Shown here in pieces: positions 16,431-24,171 of a stretch of DNA of 46,301 bases. The stretch is from CAYRIY01 sp964424335. GTDB lineage: Bacteria; Bacillota; Limnochordia; DTU080; RSA5. Where the stretch lies: the NCBI GenBank assembly GCA_964424335.1, contig CAYRIY010000017.1, forward strand, positions 1 through 46,301, written 5' to 3'. How positions within the stretch are numbered: position 1 is the first letter of the stretch; each line of letters begins with the position of its first letter. Made by a program: the position numbers and the translations under genes. The notes under the pieces are model-generated. The model searched no databases. It was not told the DNA's origin and saw nothing but the letters and a program-made list of their open reading frames with translations.

Positions 16431-17926
16431 AGGAGGTGCTGGTAGGCTCAGGCGCCGGGCTCATCGTGCTGTTGTTGTTGTGGGGCTTTGACGTAACGCC
16501 GTTCCTGCTCTTGGGGGGGATCTTCCTCTTCTTTAGGTATGCGGTGGACAACCGAGGCGTTGGAAGGTCCAGGTCATTCATGGCCGACGACCTAAATGCC
16601 GTTCGCTCACCGGTGCGTTTTGACGACATCGGCGGTCAGGAAACGGCTAAGCGCGAACTGATCGAGGCGCTGCAGTTTATCGAGGACGCCGAGAGCGTCA
16701 AGGCCTTGGGGATACGTCCGCTCAAGGGCATACTGCTCACCGGACCGCCGGGCACAGGTAAAACGCTCCTTGCCAAAGCGGCGGCCAATCACGCGGACGC
16801 CGTGTTCTTTTCGGCGAGCGGGTCGGAGTTTGTCGAGGTGTACGCTGGTGTCGGAGCGCAGCGGGTGCGCCGCCTTTTCACGAAGGCGAGGGAAGTCGCC
16901 GAAAAAGCGGGGAAGAAGCACGCCGTGATCTTCATCGATGAGATCGAGGTGCTAGGCGGCAAGCGCGGAAAGCACTCGAGCCATATGGAGTACGACCAGA
17001 CGCTCAACGAACTGCTCGTGCAGATGGACGGCGTGCGCGTCGACACATCGGTGCGGGTCCTCGTCATGGCGGCGACAAACCGGCCGGACCTGCTCGACCC
17101 GGCTCTGCTCAGGCCTGGTCGCTTTGACCGGACCGTGCAAGTCGATCTGCCCGACCGCGACGGACGGCTGCACATCCTGAAAATTCATACCAAGAGTCGA
17201 CCTCTTGCCGAGGACGTGGACTTGGATTCGATCGCTCGGGAGACGTACGGGTTTTCCGGCGCCCACCTCGAGAGCGTGGTGAATGAGGCGGCGATTCAGG
17301 CCATGCGAGCGGGTCGAACCGAGATCACCAAAGACGACTTCAAAGAGGCGATCGAAAAGGTGATGATGGGGGAGCGGCTCGAGCGCAAACCCCGCACCGA
17401 AGAGCGGGAACGCATCGCCCATCACGAGGCGGGCCACGCGTTGATCAGCGAACTGGTGCGGCCCGGATCCGTCTCCTCGATCACCATCACCTCGCGAGGG
17501 AAGGCGCTCGGATATATGCGTCAAGCGCCCGACGACGATCCATATCTTCAGACGAAGCAGGAGATTTTGGATCAGATCGCAGTCTGTGTCGCCGGCGGAT
17601 GCGCCGAAGAGATCTTTTTCGGCTGCCGAAGCACCGGATCGGTAGGAGACATCCGTCAAGCGATGGACCTAGCCGCGAAGCTCGTCGGAGCGGGAATGTC
17701 CGACCTTGGAATCGTCGATACCGAAGTGATGTCGCCCAAGGCGCTCCACGACGAAATGCAGCGCATCGTCCGCGAGCAGGAGGAGTACGTGCTGCGACAA
17801 CTGACCGCATGCAAAGAGCAGATTCAAGAAGTTGCATGCATCCTTCTCGAGCAGGAAAAGATCAGCGGAGATGCGTTCCGCAAGACGGTGGGCCGCCTCA
17901 CGCCAATCTCGGCGTGCATGACGTAG
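16424..17926 (+). CDS. Short FtsH-like AAA+ zinc metalloprotease
   Basis: An ATP-dependent membrane protease, 500 aa against about 610-650 for FtsH. Two adjacent hydrophobic segments (about residues 6-20 and 25-38) are joined by almost no loop, so the extracytoplasmic domain of FtsH is missing. AAA+ parts are intact: Walker A GPPGTGKT (107-114), pore loop VYAGVG (139-144, Tyr in place of the usual Phe), Walker B IFIDEIE, and the arginine-finger region NRPDLLDPALLRPGRFDR. The protease site is HEAGH (334-338) with the third zinc ligand Asp near 409 in STGSVGDIRQA. AAGGAGG lies 9 nt before the GTG. It is probably a paralogue of the housekeeping FtsH, which should be elsewhere. Confidence 0.9.
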   Translation: MVKEVLVGSGAGLIVLLLLWGFDVTPFLLLGGIFLFFRYAVDNRGVGRSRSFMADDLNAVRSPVRFDDIGGQETAKRELIEALQFIEDAESVKALGIRPLKGILLTGPPGTGKTLLAKAAANHADAVFFSASGSEFVEVYAGVGAQRVRRLFTKAREVAEKAGKKHAVIFIDEIEVLGGKRGKHSSHMEYDQTLNELLVQMDGVRVDTSVRVLVMAATNRPDLLDPALLRPGRFDRTVQVDLPDRDGRLHILKIHTKSRPLAEDVDLDSIARETYGFSGAHLESVVNEAAIQAMRAGRTEITKDDFKEAIEKVMMGERLERKPRTEERERIAHHEAGHALISELVRPGSVSSITITSRGKALGYMRQAPDDDPYLQTKQEILDQIAVCVAGGCAEEIFFGCRSTGSVGDIRQAMDLAAKLVGAGMSDLGIVDTEVMSPKALHDEMQRIVREQEEYVLRQLTACKEQIQEVACILLEQEKISGDAFRKTVGRLTPISACMT

Positions 17927-17961
17927 TCGCCTCGCGATGAGCAGGAGGCCCGCGCCGATCG

Positions 17962-18003
17962 AAAAAAAACCGAGGGCTGTCCTTGTTGAGCTGACAGCCC
18001 TCG
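17962..18003 (-). terminator. Intrinsic terminator directly after infC
   Basis: A perfect 11-bp stem CGAGGGCTGTC/GACAGCCCTCG with an 11-nt loop; on the minus strand it ends in CGG followed by eight T residues. It begins 31 nt past the infC stop. On the plus strand it may also end the FtsH-like transcript. Confidence 0.93.
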
Positions 18004-18034
18004 TACACATTTGTATTGTAAAGGCTCGCGTGCG

Positions 18035-18583
18035 TTACGTCGTCTTGTTGGGCGCCAAGATCATGATCATCTGGCGTCCCTCCATAATGGGCGGGCGCTC
18101 GACGGAGCCGATCTCAGAAAGATCCTTAGCCAATTCTTGAAGTTTCCCTCGGGCGAGGTCGTGATGGACGATTTCACGCCCGCGAAACCGCACCGAAATC
18201 TTTACCTTGTCGCCTTCCTCTAGGAACTTGCGGGCGTTTCGCATCTTGACGTCCAGGTCGTGGTCATCGATTTTGGGACGCATGCGCAATTCTTTAATTG
18301 TAATACTCTTCTGCTTTTTGCGCGCTTCCCGGTCCCGCTTGCTCTGTTCGTACTTCCATTTACCGAAGTCCATGATCCTGCATACAGGGGGCTGGGCAGT
18401 CGGAGATACCTCCACAAGGTCGAGATTGTACCTGCTCGCTGCCTCCCAAGCCTCCTCGGGAGTCAAGACTCCAAGCTGGCTGCCGTCGGGGCCGATGACA
18501 CGCACCCGCTTGCCGCGGATCTGTTGGTTGATTCGTGACCCACGCTGTTGTGGGGGCCGCGTCGTTTGAGGACCTCTACGAAT
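18035..18583 (-). CDS. infC: Translation initiation factor IF-3, ATT start
   Basis: Binds the 30S subunit and proofreads start-codon selection. The first ATG/GTG in frame (18505) would cut off the N-terminus. Upstream codons read ...INQQIRGKRVRVIGPDGSQLG, the family start, back to an ATT at 18583 with GGAGG 9 nt before it, giving about 182 aa. An AUU start is the known autoregulatory feature of infC. Both IF-3 domains and the linker are present (RIMDFGKWKYEQSKR, then RPKIDDHDLDVKMRNARKFL). Unusually, rpmI and rplT do not follow: a terminator comes 31 nt after the stop. The promoter lies at 18678-18686. Confidence 0.95.
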   Translation of the reverse strand: MRRGPQTTRPPQQRGSRINQQIRGKRVRVIGPDGSQLGVLTPEEAWEAASRYNLDLVEVSPTAQPPVCRIMDFGKWKYEQSKRDREARKKQKSITIKELRMRPKIDDHDLDVKMRNARKFLEEGDKVKISVRFRGREIVHHDLARGKLQELAKDLSEIGSVERPPIMEGRQMIMILAPNKTT

Positions 18584-18658
18584 AACGATCCACCTCCGTA
18601 ATGCTTGATCGCTCCGCTGGGTCCCGCGCCGAACGATGGGCAGCCGGGCGAGACCCCA

Positions 18659-18687
18659 TTGACGATCTGCAGTCGCTATTATATCAT
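18659..18687 (+). promoter_or_regulatory. Promoter of the trpS T-box transcript
   Basis: TTGACG (18659-18664) and TATCAT (18682-18687) are separated by 17 nt, five of six matches in each box. The -10 physically overlaps the -10 of the divergent infC promoter. Confidence 0.65.
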
Positions 18688-18707
18688 GTTAACCACATCA
18701 AAGTGAA
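18678..18707 (-). promoter_or_regulatory. Extended -10 promoter of infC
   Basis: On the minus strand TGATATAAT gives a perfect -10 (18683-18678) with an upstream TG. A fair -35 TTCACT (18707-18702) stands 18 nt away. The leader to the ATT start is about 90 nt. Confidence 0.65.
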
Positions 18708-19017
18708 GGCGATGCGCGGGAGTAGTACTTGAGAGTCTCCAGGCAAAAGAGAGCCGACGGGTGGTGGAAAGTCGGCGGCCGAGCTCTTGACGAATGGACC
18801 CGCAAGCCGCAGACCGAAATGCGCATGCTCGGGCAAATGCGATAGGCCCGCTATGGAGCACGCTCCCAAAGTAGGCTCTGCCGAGCGCTCCACGTTACGG
18901 AGCGAGCGCGACCTAAACGGCGCGCACGACATGTAAGAGGAGGACCGCGGCATCAGCGAAGCGGTCAACCAGGGTGGCACCGCGAGTAACCTCGTCCCTG
19001 ATCGGGCGAGGTTTTTT
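18694..19017 (+). promoter_or_regulatory. T-box leader (tryptophan) of trpS, with intrinsic terminator
   Basis: The T-box sequence AGGGTGGCACCGCG (18971-18984) is a perfect match to the family consensus. The terminator AACCTCGTCC/GGGCGAGGTT plus T run spans 18988-19017, and the T-box can form the competing antiterminator. In stem I, GCGGG before AGTAGTAC pairs with CCCGC after GAATGGA. This places TGG (18795-18797) in the specifier position, the tryptophan codon. Uncharged tRNA-Trp is expected to allow readthrough into trpS. Confidence 0.93.
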
Positions 19018-19065
19018 GTGTTTCAATTGGGAACGCAAGCTAATCGGAGTTAAGGAGGAACGTAC

Positions 19066-20052
19066 GTGACGACTCACCGCATCTTTTCGGGGATTCAACC
19101 AAGCGGCGACGTGCACATCGGCAATTACCTCGGAGCGATCAAGAATTGGGTGAAGCTCCAATACGAGTACGAGAGCATCTATTGCATCGTCGACTACCAC
19201 GCCATTACCGTGGATTATGAGCCTGCGGAATTGAAGAGGCGGGTGAAGGAGCTCGCTGCGACGCTGCTCGCGGCGGGAATCGATCCCGAGCGATCGACGC
19301 TCTTCGTTCAGTCCGATGTGCCCGAACATACCGAGTTGAACTGGCTCTTCACCTGCATTACGCCGCTTGGGCTCCTCGAGCGCATGACGCAGTTCAAGGA
19401 GAAGGCGGCCCGCCAAGAGCAGGCTTCGGTCAGCGCAGGCCTCTTGTGCTATCCAATCCTGCAGGCGGCGGACATCTTGCTGTACAAGGCCGATCGGGTG
19501 CCGGTCGGAGAGGATCAGATCCAACACATCGAGTTTACTAGGGACATCGGCCGCAAATTCAACCACCTGTATGGCGAGACCTTTCCGGAAGCGCAGGCGA
19601 TCGTCACCAAGACGGCCCGTGTCATGGCTTTGACGGATCCCACGAGCAAGATGTCAAAGAGCATTCCCGGGGGAGTCGTGCCCATCGCCGCCGAGCCCGA
19701 CGAGATCCGAAGGCTGGTCAGACGAGCTGTGACCGACACCGGACCGAGCGAATCCAACGAGATGAGCCCTGGGGTGAGAAACCTCTTTGTGCTGCTCGAA
19801 TCGTGCGGGACCGAGGATGATGTGAAGCGATTCCAAGCGGATTACGAGGCCGGCCGTCTTCGCTACGTGGACCTCAAAGACGCGGTCGCTCAGGCGATCA
19901 TCGATGAGTTGACTCCCATCCGCGAGAAGCGGCGCGCGCTCCTCGACGATCCGAAGAGGCTGGACGAGATCCTCGCCGAAGGCGCCGCAAAGGCCCGCAA
20001 AGTCGCTCGTGCAACCATCGACGAAGTGAAAGAGCGCATGGGCTTTATCTAG
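19066..20052 (+). CDS. trpS: Tryptophanyl-tRNA synthetase
   Basis: Class I synthetase that charges tRNA-Trp. 328 aa, normal for bacterial TrpRS. The HIGH-type motif is HIGN (GIQPSGDVHIGNYLGAIKNW, about residues 6-25) and the KMSKS loop is KMSKS in DPTSKMSKSIPGG (about 190-202). AAGGAGG lies before the GTG start. It is controlled by the T-box leader just upstream. Monocistronic, with a GC-rich hairpin 13 nt after the stop. Confidence 0.97.
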   Translation: MTTHRIFSGIQPSGDVHIGNYLGAIKNWVKLQYEYESIYCIVDYHAITVDYEPAELKRRVKELAATLLAAGIDPERSTLFVQSDVPEHTELNWLFTCITPLGLLERMTQFKEKAARQEQASVSAGLLCYPILQAADILLYKADRVPVGEDQIQHIEFTRDIGRKFNHLYGETFPEAQAIVTKTARVMALTDPTSKMSKSIPGGVVPIAAEPDEIRRLVRRAVTDTGPSESNEMSPGVRNLFVLLESCGTEDDVKRFQADYEAGRLRYVDLKDAVAQAIIDELTPIREKRRALLDDPKRLDEILAEGAAKARKVARATIDEVKERMGFI

Positions 20053-20064
20053 GGCACATGGTGT

Positions 20065-20102
20065 GACGCCGCCTCGAGGCCGGCCACGGCCCGGGCGGCG
20101 TC
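20065..20102. terminator. GC-rich stem-loop between trpS and the convergent CBS-domain gene
   Basis: GACGCCGCC pairs with GGCGGCGTC around a 20-nt loop that contains GGCCGGCC. No T run is present on the plus strand. It separates two convergent genes. Confidence 0.5.
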
Positions 20103-20103
20103 A

Positions 20104-21414
20104 TCAACTCAGATTGTCTTGATTAACGGGTACGGCCTCGCGCGACCGCATCGCCCGCAGCCGTCGAATGCGGGCGCCGCGCACCTCGAGCACGTCAAAG
20201 ACGATTCCCGCGATCTTGATCGAGTCGCCTTCTTTGGGCTTCCTGCCAAACTTCCCGAACAAATAGCCACCGATCGATTCGACGCCGACGTTTTGAAAGT
20301 CGATGTCCAGCGCGTCCTCGACCTCTTCGACCAGCAAGTCGCCGCCAAATTCATAAACGCCCTTTCCGATCGCTCGGATGCTCATGTCGTCGGCGGGGAC
20401 GGGTTCGCTAACCATGTTGGAAAGTAGATCCTCCATCGTGACCAGGCCGAGCGCGCTGCCACTGTCGTCGGTCACAATCGCCATGTGCATGCGGTGTTGC
20501 TGCATGGTCGCAAGCGCCTCGGACACCGGCAAGTCGGGCGCCACACAAACGGTGGGCCGCATGACATCCGTCACGGGCTGACGGGCGTTGGTCTCTTTGG
20601 CATCGATCAAGTCTCGGTAGTGAACGATGCCGATCACCCGGTCCTTTCCTCCTTCGCACACCGGAAAGCGGGTGAACCCGAACTGTCTTGCGACCTCGAG
20701 GGCGTCGCCGACGCGCATCGCCGACGAAATGCACGCCATTTCCGATCTAGGCGTCAAACAGTCGCGCACGTGGTCTTCCTTGTGCCCAAAGACGCGATTG
20801 ATCAAGTCGCGCTGGGCGCCGCCGACGTTGCCCCGGCGGTAGCTCGACAACATGAGCAGGTTGAGTTCGTCTTCGCTCAGTTGGCCATTGCCTGCATCGG
20901 CGCTGCGGGAAAACCACAACAGGACACCGGCCAGCCATGATGCAACGCTCGCAAGAGGCAAGGTAAGAGCCCAAATAATGCGGAAAAGGACGCCTCTTCT
21001 CGATGCGTCCTGCGATTGTCGCGCAAGGGCGAAGCTCCGGGGCGCCAAATGTCCGAACGCCGCGATGAGTATGCCCACAATCAAATAGACCAGGAACACG
21101 GCGAGCGCTCCCAGGACGGGATTGCCCTCGGCGCCGAGCATGTTGCGTGCGGCTGGCCCAAATCCGACTGCGCCGACCCAGCCGGCCAGTACGGCGCCAA
21201 ATACGATGCCGACCCGGGCGACCAGGAGGCCCGAATACAATTCGCGGTCGACTTGTTTCACTGCTTCAACGCGGTCTTTGCCGCTTTCGATGTAATCTTC
21301 GAGTCTGGCGCGGCGCGCCCTTACGACGGCAACTTCGATCGACGTAAAGAGCGCGCTTTTGGCCGCAGCCAGAGCAAGGAGCGCGACCCAAATCCAAAGT
21401 TGGGTTGATTGCAT
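20104..21414 (-). CDS. CNNM/CorC-type membrane protein with DUF21, CBS pair and CorC_HlyC domains
   Basis: A 436-aa protein of the hemolysin C/CorC-like family. Bacterial homologues are linked to Mg2+ (or Co2+) efflux, though annotation as hemolysin is common. An N-terminal DUF21 region with about four hydrophobic segments (residues 1-170) is followed by two CBS modules (about 205-330; SEALATMQQHRMHMAIVTDD, GLVTMEDLLSNMV). A C-terminal CorC_HlyC domain covers about 345-425 (VESIGGYLFGKFGRKPKEGD). Compared with B. subtilis relatives the length is normal. It is monocistronic on the minus strand; no regulatory element was seen upstream. Confidence 0.9.
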   Translation of the reverse strand: MQSTQLWIWVALLALAAAKSALFTSIEVAVVRARRARLEDYIESGKDRVEAVKQVDRELYSGLLVARVGIVFGAVLAGWVGAVGFGPAARNMLGAEGNPVLGALAVFLVYLIVGILIAAFGHLAPRSFALARQSQDASRRGVLFRIIWALTLPLASVASWLAGVLLWFSRSADAGNGQLSEDELNLLMLSSYRRGNVGGAQRDLINRVFGHKEDHVRDCLTPRSEMACISSAMRVGDALEVARQFGFTRFPVCEGGKDRVIGIVHYRDLIDAKETNARQPVTDVMRPTVCVAPDLPVSEALATMQQHRMHMAIVTDDSGSALGLVTMEDLLSNMVSEPVPADDMSIRAIGKGVYEFGGDLLVEEVEDALDIDFQNVGVESIGGYLFGKFGRKPKEGDSIKIAGIVFDVLEVRGARIRRLRAMRSREAVPVNQDNLS

Positions 21415-21473
21415 TGTCTCTCGTCACCGATTCCTTATCTTCCGCCAAGCCGTCGTGCCGCATTAGGACGGCA

Positions 21474-22010
21474 TCAAAGCTTCCTTCCGGAAAATGGCGA
21501 GTTGTTTGCTTTCTTCCTAGCTAGATGCAACATCCAATCCAGAGAATCCTTTTTCCTTTGGTAGTCGAAGTCGTTCTCATACTGCATCGTCACGGAGATC
21601 AAAAAGCCGTCGAGACGCTTTAGCGTCGTGGCGCGGATGCCCGCGCTTTGTTGGTCCGGCGTGATCAGCATCCGGCGAAATTGGTCGTACACGGCCTCTT
21701 CGTCAAGATCAAAGCGGTACTCGAGCCGGATTTCACCTTTCTCATCCCCGTCCGGCGTCAGGGAGCGATCGCCGACAAACTCAAGGCGCGATGCGGCAAG
21801 GAGTTCGCAGGCGGTGCAGGCGGCATCGATCAAGAGTTCGTCGTCATCGGTCGATTCGTCGTCCAGGACGCACTCGTACGCTCCCGTCTCGGGGTCACGG
21901 CGAAAGAGTGGGAGCGTAAAGTCTTCGCTTGCGACCTTGAGTCGATCATACATCGACGTCGAGAGTCGCTCCCTTAAGAATTCCTTGATTTGCACGGGGT
22001 TTGCATCCAC
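21474..22010 (-). CDS. Hypothetical acidic protein divergent from the clamp paralogue
   Basis: About 178 aa from GTG 22010; the start is uncertain (GTG 21995 and ATG 21953 are alternatives, and the frame stays open to 22166). No recognised family. The middle is strongly acidic (DDESTDDDELLIDAACTACE). Two regions look like beta-sheet segments (GEIRLEYRFDLDEEAVYDQF, RLDGFLISVTMQYENDFDYQ), and the C-terminus is basic. It is transcribed divergently from the DnaN paralogue. No function is proposed. Confidence 0.7.
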   Translation of the reverse strand: MDANPVQIKEFLRERLSTSMYDRLKVASEDFTLPLFRRDPETGAYECVLDDESTDDDELLIDAACTACELLAASRLEFVGDRSLTPDGDEKGEIRLEYRFDLDEEAVYDQFRRMLITPDQQSAGIRATTLKRLDGFLISVTMQYENDFDYQRKKDSLDWMLHLARKKANNSPFSGRKL

Positions 22011-22190
22011 CGGTCGATCACACTCCGATTCAAGGTTACCATAGCTTGACGCGGTTTCACAATCGGCGCTACTTTGGCCTATTGCCCGTATTGTGGCCTG
22101 GCGCTTCCATGAAAACGTGTGGTATGATGACAGCGACGCGCTAAAACCATGAGCGCCGGTCGGCAACGCTTTTTACCGGGAGCATCCAGC

Positions 22191-23333
22191 GTGCAATTAC
22201 TGATTGACCAGGCAAAACTTGATGCCGCCTTGCAAGCGGTGGGGAGAATCGTCCCCCGGCGGCCCATCGTCAACGGGACGACCGCCATCATCGTGTCGGC
22301 CGACGACGAACGCCTTGCGCTTTGTGCAACGGACCTGCAAAGTTATGCCCGCGTGCTTCTCCCAGCCACGATACACGCCCCCGGGACTGCCTGCGTCGAG
22401 TGGCAGTATTTTGCCCGAGTAGTCGCCACGCTCACGAGCGGGGAAGTCGCCCTTAGCGTCAGTGCGTCAAACCGCTCATTGCGGCTGACGTGCGGTCACT
22501 CGGCCTTTAGGTTGCGCACCACGGACAAAGACGATTTCCCGTTGCTCGAGCCCCCGGAGACCTGGGGCTTTTCAATATCCGCTCAAGGCTTTGCCGACAT
22601 GATTGCTCGGACGACGTTCTGCGCTGTCGATTCCGACGAGATGTCGCCGTTTTTCGGTGTGTCGATCTCCGCATCGGCAGGCGAGCTCAAGGTAGCGGCG
22701 ACGGACAACTTTCAACTCGCTCACTATGTTGCGGACCTCGAGCCGCAGGAGGCGAGCAAGGGCGCCTCGCGGGAGTTTGAGACGGTCTTGCCCACTCGAG
22801 GGTTGAACGCATTTGTCAAGGCGCTCACAGCGCTCGGGAAAGAGCGCGTCGACCTCGCATTCTTTGATCAAAAGCTCTGGCTGCGCTCGAACGGACTTGT
22901 GTGGTCGGTTCGAGCCCTCGATACCCAGTATCCGGATCTTACCCGGTACACCGGCCCACTTGGAGGCGTTCGGGTGACCACCAAAAGATCCGCCTTGTTG
23001 GAAGCCGTGCGGCAGGTCGCGAGCCTGCCCGACGAGGGGCGGGCCATGGCCCTTCGGCTCGAGGGATCCAGGTTACACCTTGCATCGTCCCATGCCGAGG
23101 TGGGCGAGGCGCAGACGTTCGTGCAGCTCGAGGCAGAGTACCCTAAGCGGATCGTCTGGCTCGATGCGCGCCGATTCCAAAACGCGTTGCGGGCTCAGCC
23201 GACGGACGAGGTAGCTCTCTACCTTTCCGAGCCCCTCGCGCCGGTGGCGTTGCTTCCTGCCGATGAACGGATTCGGTTCCGCAGCTTTTTGACGCCTCTT
23301 CGATACCCGATCGAAGAGAGCGAAGCGATATAG
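22191..23333 (+). CDS. DNA polymerase III beta subunit (sliding clamp) paralogue
   Basis: A ring-shaped processivity clamp fold, 380 aa. GTG 22191 with GGGAG 8 nt upstream gives an N-terminus that lines up with DnaN (VQLLIDQAKLDAALQAVGRI). Three clamp domains of about 120 aa can be followed: AFRLRTTDKDDFPLLEPPET in domain 1, LKVAATDNFQLAHYV (the ATDxHRLA element, with HR replaced by FQ) in domain 2, and the C-terminal ending FLTPLRYP like the usual (M/L)P(M/V)R end of DnaN, then an extra IEESEAI tail. The gene is not beside dnaA or recF, so it is probably a second clamp. The small gene downstream is 27 nt away. Confidence 0.83.
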   Translation: MQLLIDQAKLDAALQAVGRIVPRRPIVNGTTAIIVSADDERLALCATDLQSYARVLLPATIHAPGTACVEWQYFARVVATLTSGEVALSVSASNRSLRLTCGHSAFRLRTTDKDDFPLLEPPETWGFSISAQGFADMIARTTFCAVDSDEMSPFFGVSISASAGELKVAATDNFQLAHYVADLEPQEASKGASREFETVLPTRGLNAFVKALTALGKERVDLAFFDQKLWLRSNGLVWSVRALDTQYPDLTRYTGPLGGVRVTTKRSALLEAVRQVASLPDEGRAMALRLEGSRLHLASSHAEVGEAQTFVQLEAEYPKRIVWLDARRFQNALRAQPTDEVALYLSEPLAPVALLPADERIRFRSFLTPLRYPIEESEAI

Positions 23334-23360
23334 TCGAGCAAGTTAGAGGTGGTGCTGGGG

Positions 23361-23708
23361 ATGAGTCAGTCTTGGGCCAGGTTTCTTGCACTGCTCGAGG
23401 ATAGCCAGGGCTGCGAGGTCGTCCTCCAGCTCGATTGCAAGGGCGCGTTCCTTAAGTTCAAGTCGAAATTGGTGAGCGTCGATCGGCCTGCGGCATGCTC
23501 GTTCGAGACGATGCGCCTATTTGGCGTCGTCCCGCAAAACGTGGTGCTCACCTTCGCCAACGGCGTCAGAATCAACCTCCACATGCGCCATGTCGAGGGC
23601 GTCGAGCACCGGGACGAGGGCGTTGTCATCTCGTTTAGAGGCGACGACGGTTTAAGGAATAAACTTGCGTTTTTCCCGGCGAGCTTAAGGAAAGGCTATG
23701 CCGGTTGA
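23361..23708 (+). CDS. Small hypothetical protein behind the clamp paralogue
   Basis: About 115 aa from ATG 23361 (GTG 23349 and 23352 are in frame). GAGGTGG lies about 8 nt upstream. The sequence is unrecognised and looks mostly beta-stranded (CEVVLQLDCKGAFLKFKSKL, NVVLTFANGVRINLHM, GVVISFRGDD), with a basic C-terminus. The 27-nt spacing to the clamp paralogue and the shared strand suggest one transcription unit. A clamp-associated role is only inferred from position. Confidence 0.72.
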   Translation: MSQSWARFLALLEDSQGCEVVLQLDCKGAFLKFKSKLVSVDRPAACSFETMRLFGVVPQNVVLTFANGVRINLHMRHVEGVEHRDEGVVISFRGDDGLRNKLAFFPASLRKGYAG

Positions 23709-24139
23709 AGCGACGAAAGCCCGAGTTCTACACTGCTCGATTCGAACTTGCGCGCAGAGCGCACGATCGTGTAGGATAACAGCAAAACTTGTTTGAGATA
23801 CTAATTGACATCGTACATATCGACCGAAGAGTGAGAAGAGTAGTCGAGCGCCGGAAATCCAGTGAACGGGTGGGGGTGCAAACCCGTTGAACGGCGGCGA
23901 TGAACGGGCTCATGAGGTCCGGCCCGAAAGGCCATGGGGCTCCTTGTATGGGTGTGGTGCCTCGATTGTCCTTTGGCTCGAGTAGGCGTCGGCGAGGGGT
24001 TCCGCGTTAAAGGAACCGTTATCGATGAAAGTGGGCCGAGCGCGCGGCGCGTTTTTTCAAGTCGCGTCTTGGTCAAATAGAGTGGTACCGCGGGGCAGCG
24101 ATCCTCGTCTCTAAATGTGAGACGTCGGGTCGTTTTTTT
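23709..24139 (+). promoter_or_regulatory. T-box leader (arginine) of argS with intrinsic terminator, in a 463-base gap
   Basis: The T-box sequence AGAGTGGTACCGCGG (24079-24093) differs from consensus by one base. A terminator follows: CGATCCTCGTCTC pairing with GAGACG...GGGTCG, then seven T residues (24099-24139). Stem I begins near 23820; GTGAG before AAGAGTAGT pairs with CTCAT, which places CGG (23905-23907) after GAA, the specifier position. CGG is an arginine codon. The first part of the gap (23709-23810) should hold the promoter, but I see no convincing boxes. Confidence 0.9.
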
Positions 24140-24171
24140 GTGTAAGGCAAAATACTAGGAGAGATCGACAC

